From Ciona intestinalis (lineage: Eukaryota > Chordata > Ascidiacea > Phlebobranchia > Cionidae), in contig NC_020174.2 in NCBI RefSeq assembly GCF_000224145.3, positions 5,037,117 through 5,101,116 on the forward strand: DNA of 64,000 bases. The letters run 5' to 3'. The notes below the pieces were generated by a model, which was given only the letters and a program-made list of their open reading frames with translations, was not told the origin of the DNA and searched no databases. The position numbers and the translations under genes are program-made. This document shows, piece by piece, positions 14,801 to 26,800 of this stretch (its first letter is position 1; each line of letters opens with the position of its first letter).

Positions 14801-17800
14801 ATCCTCTGCGGTACTACTATTTATGGCACTTAAGGGTTGTTTTATCATCGAAACCAGTACTTGTCCAACCTATAGATGCCCATAAACAGAAGCAGCACGC
14901 TTATGTGTATGCGTTGCATCTCGTACCCTCACTGTACAAACAAAATGCGAGGTTCACCCTTCCCAACTACTTCGCCTTGTCAACACCTTTTATTGGCCGT
15001 GGTAGAATCTGTTTACACCTTGCTACTAATCCGAGAACATTTTATCGCTTTGTGTTTTTCCCTATGCAGCTTGAGGCCAGAAAATTGACCGTTCACGTTT
15101 TACTAAATATGTTCGCTGGTGAACTGGCTTGGTTGAACTGGGATTCTCCATCTGTCAATCATTACTCACGTGACATGATGTCCGGTGTTTAGATTTCGAT
15201 TCGTCACGGATTGAGATTTACATGACCGGCTATCCTGGCTCACTATGACTGGTGCCGCCGTTAAACAGCGACCGAAACGTTGGCGCCAACCGGGGTGATA
15301 ATAAGCTGTTTGTTTAGGAATTGTGTCAATAGATCCACTAAACGTTCAAACAAGTAACAATGCGTCCGCATATAAACGCCGGTTACGTCGCTCGTTATAT
15401 AAACTGACACAAATCCGATTTTTTCTTTTGTTTGTGGATTGATGGTACCAAACGTGACAAATTGGGCACGTAATTTGAATTATTGAATTTCATTTGTAAT
15501 TTATTAAAGCAGTAGATTGGGTCTTAAATTATAAAGAATGCTCCGTATATAGCACTATTTAAATTTAGTAGGGAGTATGGCTTAACAAGTTACCACAAAG
15601 TTTGGAATTAATTGGTCAAGTCGGTAAATATTGGGGAAATTCGCTTTTGATATAAGCATATTGTGAAGTGTCCATTCCTTCAAAGATATTATATTTTTTG
15701 GGTTGCGTATTTTTCGCCATCCTATTTTTGCCTCGCATATTTTTCCCCGTACACGAATAGGTGCAGGAGGAGGTTAAACTCGTCTGCTGGTGTTTCATGT
15801 CTACCATCATCCCGCAATTTGTGTTTATTTGTTCGTTGCTCTAATTGAAGGCGCGCGACATGCAAGAGACGTCGAGATGGGGCGATAGTGACGTAACAAT
15901 GAGCAGATGACGCCGCGATAGCTGTAGGCCTCTATTAGTGGCGGGGTGCCCGTGCCACGGTCGCTAGGTGGCGGGTACAGGGAAGTGTTTGACATAAACG
16001 CCACGGAGAATAAATGTTATGTCGAGCTATATAGCCAGCAGCATAAAGCTTGCTGATATTTATGGCATTAAGCAAATGAACCGTTTCATTCTAAACGTTT
16101 TCAATATACGTCAAGGAATATTACCAACAAAAGCTAAAATGGGTCTCGTTTCGGACTCGAAATGAAATTTTCCGCCCCACTGTTCTTATCCCTCGGCTAC
16201 CCCGGCTTACTGTGCTCACGCGACCGACCGACAAAACTATAATATTTATTCTCATGACATTACGCCGGATAATTGCTCCTATGGTGGCTATAGGTGGTCC
16301 GTTGTCGGCTCTGCGTGCTTCTTGGTAATGACAGGGTATTGATTACACTGGTTGCCTTAACTATGAGATATGGCTTTGCGTATCGAGTTATCTAGAGGGA
16401 TTTGTGGAGAGCGTTTGTCGGCGATGGATTTTGATTCCTGGTGGTCGTGTTATTACAAGGGTCGACATTTATTGACCAGACATTAAGCGACCGATTTCCT
16501 GCAATGCGAGGAACATTGTAATTGGTTAATGTTATAACGTCCTTCGAGAATTCGTGTTTTTGGAACTTTGATTCCCCTTGACCAATATTCGGACAACAAA
16601 CTTAATTGGAAAGCTTTTATAAATATAGTTGGTATGAAGTATGTGCTTCCATAAACATAGACGCTGCAGTGGGACGACGGAAGCCGCTTTGAAATTTCCG
16701 CCGGTTCGACAGTGGACAGGGGGCGCTTTTATTCCGCATACGTTCCTGACATACTCCAGGGAGATTGCCTACACTGGCCTTGCCTTGTCCACTTAAGTGG
16801 CACAATAATGGCCAGAACAAAGAGCGAAGTTATAATGCTGCGCTCTAAGCCAGATGAAAGGCCTTGATATAGAATGATGTCGCTTAAATTGCGAAATTAA
16901 GCGAAACTAAGGCGCTTCGGCTGCTGATATTGAAAGGCCGAAATTAGCAGGATTAACCCGATATCGTTGTTTATCCGGGTATACCAAGCCTTTAATTACA
17001 TGAGTGCGATCAGCGGCGTTAAGATAGATGCAAATATTTGCAAAGGCGCCGCGGTTTATCTAACGGAGGCGAGTAGTTTTATCAGCGTTGAGGCGGAAGT
17101 CATGAGGCAGGAGATGTGATGGAGGCTTTATTTGCTGCTGGCTGTAAGCACGCCAGACCGGATCCCCTAAAATGCTCGTGCATACATGTTACCCAATTAG
17201 CGGCTTCTGTCAAGCATGGAATGGAAATTGTCGTTAATTATTGACTCCGGTGGGGTTTGAACCCAAGGTCACACTGCTCCCGTGGAACAGGGGGGCAGAG
17301 CGATCGACCGTCGGCGTCGGGCAGACTGGGCCCTCAGACCCTGTGTTTTGAGTGCGGTGCCGCTTGTCTTCGCTCTGGTAGGTTTCTTTATTCTGCGAGT
17401 ACTTACGCCTTGTCTGCTGCTCACAAACACGAAGATAGCCTCGGATTAACTTTCAACCGCGCTCGTCTGAAGAAGTAAACAGCCCGGATATGCGTGCGCG
17501 CGTGTTGCTCTGCATAGGAATTGTCCAGTGCGAGTGTGCGGATGCGACGTTATTTCGCTGATAGACAAGTTATCGAGTTGGAGCAACCGATTTCAGACGA
17601 AATTAAAGGCAAGAGCTAATACTAAACGGCAACAGATAAGAGCTCACGAAACAGTTTAAATAGCTATGGAGTCTCATACATATAGAAATGCAGACAAAAA
17701 AGACACATTAACAAAGTGAAGGCAAACAACGACAGATAATGTTTATCCGAGTTAGTTTAACGGGGGCACTTAAAGAGTAATTTTAGAATCCGTCTCCTTA

Positions 17801-20800
17801 GCGTTACAATGTTTAAATCGTTACAGCGCCGCCGGAGATCAAACAACCGTTTATTATCAATAATTCAACCCTCCGATGGCGGAATAAATATCAACGGCGC
17901 CGCGTATTATATACGAGGCATATACACCGTCGCCTAAATATGAGAAGTAACCGCAATTTCTCCGGCATTAAGCTGCGGTTTGGCAGACAAATAGCGACCG
18001 TGTAATGGCCAGCGGTAACGAGCCACGGACGCTATTATATCTGGGAATCAGCCAGTCTATTGTCAATGGATAATTAGAGATATGCGCCCCTTTTTCGGTC
18101 GCTGGGCGCTGGAGTTACCAATACTCAGTTGTCAGTCTGCGTGGGATTACATGAGCGAAGGTTGTAAGTTACACAGAACTTATTTGGCGATATACGGTGC
18201 CAGGGCGAGCCGAAGGTTTACCGGATTATGAACTCTGGTCATAAATACAGTTACGTTGTGGTGGAAAACTACTAGACAGATTAAAATAATACATAGATGG
18301 TAAAGAAGTAGCGATGTTTGATATTTTAATAATTTTTTACGGGTAGATCTTTTTAAAATTGTAATTATAGATAATTAAGCATTTCTCCGTCAACGCATGT
18401 TGTGTATTTAAAAGCAGTCTTGTATTTAAACAGTATCTGTTTTTGGCGGTCAATGTACCTTAACCTTTCGTGCATTCTTTCCGTCTATTTAAATAAACAA
18501 TCAATCAGCAAGCGACCTTTGCTGTCAGTTGCGAGATAGATTTCGGTAGATCGCACATTCTGGGAGAAAGGGCTCGCCTAAATCGTCGTTTACTAAAATG
18601 TATCCTTGTTCGTGTGTTTCGGCAACATTGCAAGCGATGCAGCGATCACGTGAGACGAAATGCGATTTGTGTGAAAGTTTAAAGATCGCTACGATTTTAA
18701 AAAAGCGAAGGTGTAGCCGAGGCGCCGTGCCCTCCGTGTTGTCATTACAAAAGGCGAGCTGACGACAAAGTTTCAAAATCCTGTGTCTGTTTATCTTCGG
18801 CTGGTGAACGATTGTTTATCGGCGCTCTGCTGATTAACTCTAGCCTGGCGTCGGCCAGTCGCTGAGCGGACGTTCTCGTTCGGATCCGATTAAATCTCCG
18901 CATCTTTAGATCGCGGTTGCCTCGGCGCCGTCGACAATCCCTGCGACTCGCCCCCAGCAAGACCTGCGCCCGTCAAATGAGATTATTACATAGTAACCTG
19001 TGATTTGCTGTGATCCCAGGCTCGTCGCCATTTTTGAAACAGAAGCTACCAATGCTTTAAACGTGGACCGCGCGCATGTCCAGTAATGGTCGACTTTAAT
19101 GGAAAAATACACGGATTATAATTAAGGGATTAGCTGTGCCTTGGGGCTAGGCTCCGGCGGTTCCTGTATCCTCTGTAAATCAGCGATTTGGAGAGATTTC
19201 CCATGCCGCATTATGAACGAAAGAAAGCAACACTGTCGTTTTACTTAACTCCATACAAAGGTTGTTTGAAAATAGGACGCATGCTCACTTGAGATCGTAG
19301 CCGTGTGCACTCTGTGCAGGTATGTCAGGTGCTACAGTGAAGTTTACATATACAGGCATGGCAGGGTTAAGAATCCTAATCCAAAGATAATTGGACCAGC
19401 ATTTATTAGAAGAGAAGTTTTACCAAACTATTATACGAGTACTAAAACAAGCGTCGCTATTGTTGTGTATCAAATTACTATTGCTTAATTTATCGGAATG
19501 GACCGGAGGTTTAAGCAACACGCCAACGAATGAGCTTTGCGCGTTTGCCTAGGTAGTGTGTTGCGACGATCAGGAGCTAATATTCGTTAAGTGTTTACCG
19601 GAGATCGTAATTTGTCTCGTTAATTACGCACATATACCTCGGAGATAGCGAGGGAGGCAAACACGACGAGGACTTGAATATCTCTTGTTGCCGAAAACAA
19701 ACAGGCGATGTTATGCGCGCGACAATTTGGCGTCGCGAGTTGTCGGTCATGCGACGTGTTTAGGTGTCGATACACATGACGGTGTGGGAATACTGGGAAA
19801 AAGTTGGCGGTGCTGGGAATCCTTTATATAAAGGATGTAGGGCAGGATAACGTGGGTTAAGATTTCGGATCACTGCGCGACTGACAGGCTTCGTTGGGAT
19901 AGCGTACCACGATAAACAGTTGAAATGTGCGGTTGCCTGGAGTATTGCTCATATACAGATAGCGTTTCGTATCTGTATATGAGTAACACTAAGCTATGTA
20001 GAAAGAGGCAACAACCCCAACTATGTAGTTTGTTTATAAAAGCGCAATCTTGGGAGCTTTTCCAGACTTTAACGTTCTACGTTCCGCGCGGCTAAGTTCT
20101 AGAGATAAAACTGATGCCAGGAACCAATTAGAGAACCCGAGGCCACAACCCTGCAAGTCCCGTTTATAGTTGTTGGTTACACGGTCAACAAATTCCCGAT
20201 TTCGTGGAGTCGACTAACTGGCTTATGTCTGCGTGCTAGCGATTCTTGACTCAGTTAGGGCACGCGTTAATTACATCGAGAAGGCACAGCTTCCAACAAG
20301 AAAGACAAAATTAGGCACGGGGTCGTTATTTTACCAAATAGGGGAAGCGATGTCTACACGATCCCAAAAGTTTTTCTGTACTTAAACATGAATTCCGACT
20401 TTTTTGACTTTACTTCGATGTGTAGCCACACGGAGCTCATCTATAGCCTCAAGGTTTAACTGAATATCTAAACTTATGTTTTTTTCCACAGACGACTTGG
20501 AAATTAGGGGTCTGTTAAAAGACATTTCGGAGCCGAACTTACAAACTAGCGCAGCTCAACAAAGTTTAAAGGAGTCGGAGCAGACGGTGGTTGAACGAAA
20601 TCCCGCTTCGGTTACATTAACAACAGAAAGAGGTGAAATAACGAATATTAATTTCGTTTTATATATTTTTCGTTAAGCTGCCAACGTTACAGCGGCTTAA
20701 CGTACATGCTGTATTTTATTTTACCGGGGTGAGGTGCAGCAAGTCACGCAAGGGGTCATGATATTTAAAGTTAGGTGGACCCAATACCCCAACACCCAGG

Positions 20801-23800
20801 ATGCTACTATACATATTAATGACCATTGGATTGGACCTGTAAAGTGTCCTGCTCAAGGACAGATATACGACTATCAGTATATGTACTAACACGATACTTT
20901 AGACCAATATAGACTACTTTTTAATGGCTGTATCTCGCCGAAAGTTTAGGTCAATTTATTTCGTTCCATATTTCCTTCAACTACAAAATATAAAACTTTC
21001 TCTTTTACAGAACACGCCCCAACCATGGTTGACGAATACGAGCCGACGTTACCGCTGTTTCTTGTCGAACCGACCGATCAATACGTGGTAAGGTCCACAC
21101 CAGCTAGGATCACGTGCCAAGTGACGTCAGCGAACGAAGCTCTTATTAAATGCAACAACAGGTGGTTGAGCAGTCCTACCTCACGCACAAGTCAAACCGA
21201 AGACCCAGAAACGGGTAAAACGTAAGTGAAGATTTATATTCCATCGGTCAGTTAAATGCTGCTGACTATAGGTGAAAGTTCATTCGTTAAGAAAAATATA
21301 TATTTAATAGCTACTGTATAGGACTCGGATCATTGCCCTACCTAGATGTTTTAAGTTATTTCAAATTTAACAAAACGATAAACATGAAATCTGTTACGCG
21401 GAAAATTAAACGGGTTTGATTTTTGTCTTTAATTTAAAGTGGTGTGTTTTATCATTTATTTTGCCACAGAGAGTATTTTATCTCATTTTCAAATAAAAAC
21501 CATTTTTTCGCAGAATCACAACTATTTCGATCGAGGTTACGAGGAACACACTCGATTCGTTCTTTGCCCCTTACACATATTGGTGTCAATGCGTTGCGTG
21601 GAGTGGGGCGGGGGAAGTCAAAAGTAGGCGGGCGTTGGTTAAACTTGCATGTAAGTTTAAACAAAGTTGTTTTATAAAAAACTAAATCGATTACCTGGGC
21701 GGTACCCTATATATGACAAAACTAAACACACGAAAATCTAAAGAACCAAATCTAAAAACTTGGTCTTAAGTACTTTGGGGCAAGATGGATACCGTTAGCA
21801 AATATTTACTTTTACTATAAAATGTAAGTTCATGTATCAAAAAAAGAAGAATACTTTTTAAAATGTTACAATAAAGGTTTTTGATCCATCTATAAGTTCT
21901 ATGTATTTACTGTGGTTGCGTAATGCCTTTATTTGTAACCGATTCCACACAAAGAGAAAATTGATCACGAAAATCGAGACGACGTAATATAAATCAATAC
22001 GGTGTGTCGTTATGAGGTCGCCATAAATTTAACATCCAAACTAACACGTCCACACTGCGGTTCCCAGAACCTTTCACGGAAAGCTTGTTTGAATTCTCAC
22101 AAATACGTAATAAGCGTTTCGGCAACGTAAGAACGATAAAACTCGACCCTTTCAAAATTTCAATTAAACGCCAAAACATGGTATCTGACTGGCTAACATG
22201 GAGCATTGCTGTCTTTATTAACAATACCTTGTTACTGGGCAACAGCTTACGTCTTGGTCGTTCGATCCTTATTATTTACGGTTTCCGTTTGATATTAGTT
22301 GTAGCTTTCCAAATAGGTTACGCAACTTAAGTAAAAGTATATTCAGAGGATTTTTGTTTGTTGAGACAGCGCTGCCCTTCCCATTACTTTTACGGTTTAT
22401 ATCAAACTAAAACAAAAAATGGTAAAATCAAAGTGAATTGGAAAAAACTAAAAAGTAAAACCAACATTCATGATACCCACGATCCGCAGTTTTACGACGG
22501 AATTTTGAGCAAGAACCGATGGCTGACCGAGTGGCAGTCGGGGACGAATACAAACTTCAATGTAAACCCCCAGCTGGACAACCCAAGCCTATTGGTAAGT
22601 TGCATGGAAATAACAAACGTAAAGCTGAGGTTAATACGAGAATTTTAGGAATATAGTCAAAGACACAGAATATGTTTTCGTAGATTGTATGGTACACTAT
22701 TTTTTTTTACAATTTTTACAAAAGTTTTTATTTAAAGTTTTTGGTAATCAATTGTTTTACTGGCGTGTTTGGCCCTAAAACGGCGAAATTCAACCAGCAT
22801 TAACTGAATAACTTATTCTTTTCAGTTGAGTGGTTAAAGAACGACCAACCGTTGACGTCATCGAAAAATTCGAATTTCTTGGTCACTGAGGACGGAGATC
22901 TGATTATACAAACGAGGAACGTCGAAGACTCGGGCAATTATACGTGTGTTGCAAAGAACATTGCTTCGAAACGACGAAGCCACACAGCGACATTGACCGT
23001 TGGAGGTGAGCGGACGAATTCTGGTCTAAATTTCTCATCCACGTAGAGTAGAATATAAGTAGTAGGGGTGTGGGGGGGGGGGACTAAAAAAACGTGTCTC
23101 ATCTTACCCCGACTTTCTCATCATAAAGGGCATCTGCTATATGGCGGTTTCATTGACCATTGTCGTGTAAAGGGAACAAATATTGCTTTTGGTCATCGAT
23201 TAAGTAAGCATGGGGCAATATACGGATTCTACTCAGTTACGTCAATATATATCAGTTTCGCCTTGAAGGCAACATCGGCCCTTTAGTTTGTTTGAGTTGA
23301 CTTAACTTGTAAATGGTTTTGATTGATTTGCTTTAGAGACATCTGCCCGGTATGTTCCATTGTTTACCGGTTACGTAGCCGGCGATCGGGCAGACGAGCG
23401 CCTTGTTATTACCTCGGTAATCTTCAACGTCTGGCCCCGGAATAAAGGCTTCCCATTCCCCGCCGTGTAACATGAGCCGCCCGAAGCCACGAGAGACTAG
23501 CGAGTTTATTTAACGGCGCCTGGCTTGGGTAAACAGAACACGGCAGGACTGTTTCTGGCAACTAGTGAATAGCGGTGTGCTTTGCAGTGCTGCCATTTTA
23601 TTTTTCGCTATGCAGTGTTCACGGGGAAAATTCCTCACACGCTTATCGTATACGTAGTGCTGGGATTCAAAGACAAAGAAAAGTGGATTTCCATAAATAA
23701 ACCGGCAACACTGTTATTCCGGATAAGCTGGCGAGCCAGATAAGGTTAATACAGGACAATTATAAACAGGACAGAAACCAAGGCTGCTGTGAATTGGCTC

Positions 23801-26800
23801 GGGCACCAAAGCGGCGACGAAACTTGATATTCTCCCACGTATTTATTCCCACTGCCGAATTGCCGACGGTTTCGGAAAACTCGCTTTTAGATCGCTATGA
23901 CGTAAAGGGTATATACCCACATAATCGAGTATTATGACGCAACGGGGGTGATTTACGTCAGCAAATAGACTCTCAGCCGCACAGGTCGGATTGGGACACG
24001 ACTTACAACAGTGACAACCTGAATTTAGAAAGACATGATTCTATATTACCTAGCAACGCGAATTTAGGTCGTCAGATTATTAGGACGCTACTTCCCAGTA
24101 TTTCTCTGCATGCATCGACTTCATCGGATTATAAACGAAGTTCTTCATTTTGTAAATAAACAACTACCCATAAGCCGATTACGCAATTGCAACAGGGGTA
24201 TTACAAACGTGTTTCAATAAACTATGGTTTGTGGTTTAAACTGCTTAGAAAGGTCAATTCCAACTCGCCCTATATAAAGCAGCGCATTTATGGGACAAAA
24301 TCTAATGTTTACATTTCACTAGCTTGAAATAGTTGCAAATGTAACCCAACACATTTTCCATCGACTGCCACATTCCCTGTTGTCTTGCCAGATGGCAGAC
24401 GAAACGTCGGAAATATACTATAGGTTTTTTTCATGCCAGATGTACCGTTGAAAGATTTTTAATATTTTATCTAAGCCGTTTTCTTGTTTCTAGTTAAGGG
24501 AGGTTGGAGCAACTGGTCCCCATGGACTGGATGCACAGAGAAGTGTGGCATCGGTGTTCAGAGGAGGATACGAAGATGTAACAACCCAGCTCCACAAAAC
24601 GGGGGAGCTAATTGTGCGGGAGAGACAACTCAGACTATGACGTGTCACAAGCAATGTCCAGGTCGGTTGTGTTTCTTCACTTATGCAAAATATGAAAGAA
24701 TGTGCGACCGAAAAAAAACGACAGTCGTTATAACACAGGTGTTCTGTCGCACACCTTGTGCCAGCTTACAAGAAACTATGTATGTAATTAACGACTGTTA
24801 TTGCCCTACCACACGAGGAAAAAAAGTTGCATTCATATATTAGAAAAAAGCTTAGCGTAAAGTAAGTTCTGCCAGAACAAACCTCTAATACAAAACCTCG
24901 TAAAACAAAACCGCTAGCCCCCAATTTGCGTCACTTAATTATTCAATTAAAACCGAAAAATGAATCGTTCATAAGCAAAAAACAAACTTAGACATTTATT
25001 TCGATCGATAAGACGAGTGAGTTGGCAACTACATATCAACTTTGCATCGATTAATGTTAATTTTCCATTATAACTTGATCGTGAATGAAAAGACCCGACG
25101 TTTTAAAAGTGAATTTAGTGGACTGAGCTAAGATTAAGTTACATTTCGACCCGATGTCCAAAAAGTTGAGACTTATTCGATTTTATAATCCAAATTGCGT
25201 CTGGATTCCTTTAGCTACAGCATTTCCCTTTTGTTCTTATGCTATATGTGTTTAAGTGTCCCAAAAGACAGGTTCAAGTCTGGTTTCCCGAACTTGAAAT
25301 TTTGTTTCTTGTGTAAACACTACTCAGTAGTAATCAACCCCGTTAGAAGTTTCAACCAGTTGTTTCCCACAGTTGATGGTCGTTGGACAGACTGGTCAAT
25401 GTGGTCAACTTGTAGCCCTGAATGTCTACACAGGCGACGACGAACATGTACACGACCAACCCCTCAAAACAGCGGGCGAGTTTGCCCGGGAGCCGATATT
25501 GAAACTAAGAACTGCACGGACGGCCTTTGCACCGGTACGTGTGAATTAAATTACATGTTTATGTTGTTGCAACCATGTGTATGTATTATAACTGTGAAAT
25601 AGATCTTTTTGACACTAGAAGTTTTCACATTATAATATGACTTACATGTTATACAAAAATTCAAACTAATCCAACATATTGTCGGAGGGCATTCACGGTC
25701 CTGACAAACTCACGAATATAAAACTAAGCGCAAGTGTTCCCAAACCGAAACTAAACCACGATCTATAACACACTTGACCACATATACGACAACAAACGTT
25801 ACACAACCCCTTCTTGTCCTTGTTTGCCACAAAGTAGGAAACTTGGTGTTTTGTTCTCTATTCCCACAGAGGAAACTTGGTGAGGAAACTTGGTGTTTTG
25901 TTCTCTATTCCCACAAGTCACGAAGACAAGGTTTTCACACACCACCTCAAACGAGAGGTTTAGCAGTATACGTTTACACAACCTTTGGCTTGCAACAGCT
26001 GCTGAAAATCCTTCCCAGTGTAAAACAATCACGTTCCTACCAAAGCCCACGCCACTTGGGACACTGTTTCTGTCAATACAAATAAAGCCAAGGCCAGGAG
26101 ACCTCGAACGGCGTAAGTGCTGGATCGCGGGTTACAGCGTCCTTGTCTCCATTACACGCCAATTACGATAACCTAAACAGTTTGTCATATTAATGGCGTT
26201 TAGCAAAGGTTACGGAAGTTTTCCGTCGATAATAATACAAGCATGAAACACAGCGGGGCGTTGAGTGCCATTAATCCTATCAAAGTAAAAGAACACGGGT
26301 TCATATAAATGTTTACATTTCATACGAGTTAGCTAGAAACTTTTTATGCGTTATTATATCCACATATACACCAACACACTACTATCTCGTGTCAAATCAC
26401 TCTTTGATTTGAACAAATTTTATCCGCGCTACCTCACTCGATATCAAACAGTTTGCAAAAAATTGAGTATAATCACAATCTAATTTGAGCTTCTCTACGT
26501 ACCAGCTAACACTGTGCCTTTTGTTTTCTCTGCATGTTCCTTCACTTTGATGTGGTTGTGGATCATTTGATGTTTTTGCTGACGTACTACTACACAGCTA
26601 TCCGAGGCCAGACGGAATCAACCGGTAAGCACAGATTGATACTCTAAGGCCTTTTGAGAGTGATGCACTATCAAATATATTATGTAATATTGTAATGTAT
26701 ATTCTGCTATACCTTCTTGGGTGGTCATAAACCGTATCGGGGAATTTATGTTCTATCTAAGTTTCCGGTAATTATGATATTCCGCAAATCAGCAAATAGA

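Larger units (their letters stand above)
5969..20491 (+). other. First intron of the UNC5-like gene, 14.5 kb
   Basis: The intron runs from a GTAAGA donor to a TTTTTTCCACAG acceptor and is several times longer than any other intron in the window. I found no exon chain, RNA gene or CRISPR-like array in it. Overlapping ORFs on both strands at 7975-8392 and small ORFs elsewhere lack family motifs. Recognisable repeats are few: one MITE at 11331-11512, a short element near 14565 and two perfect palindromes near 19.8-20.0 kb. The sequence is relatively CpG-rich and repeat-poor compared with the right half, which would suit a block of regulatory elements; that is an inference. Confidence 0.6.

Noticed and set aside
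17245..17275. Possible tRNA 3' half with GGGTTCAAACCCC on the minus strand
   Set aside because: The 5' half and paired acceptor stem are absent, so it is not a tRNA gene.
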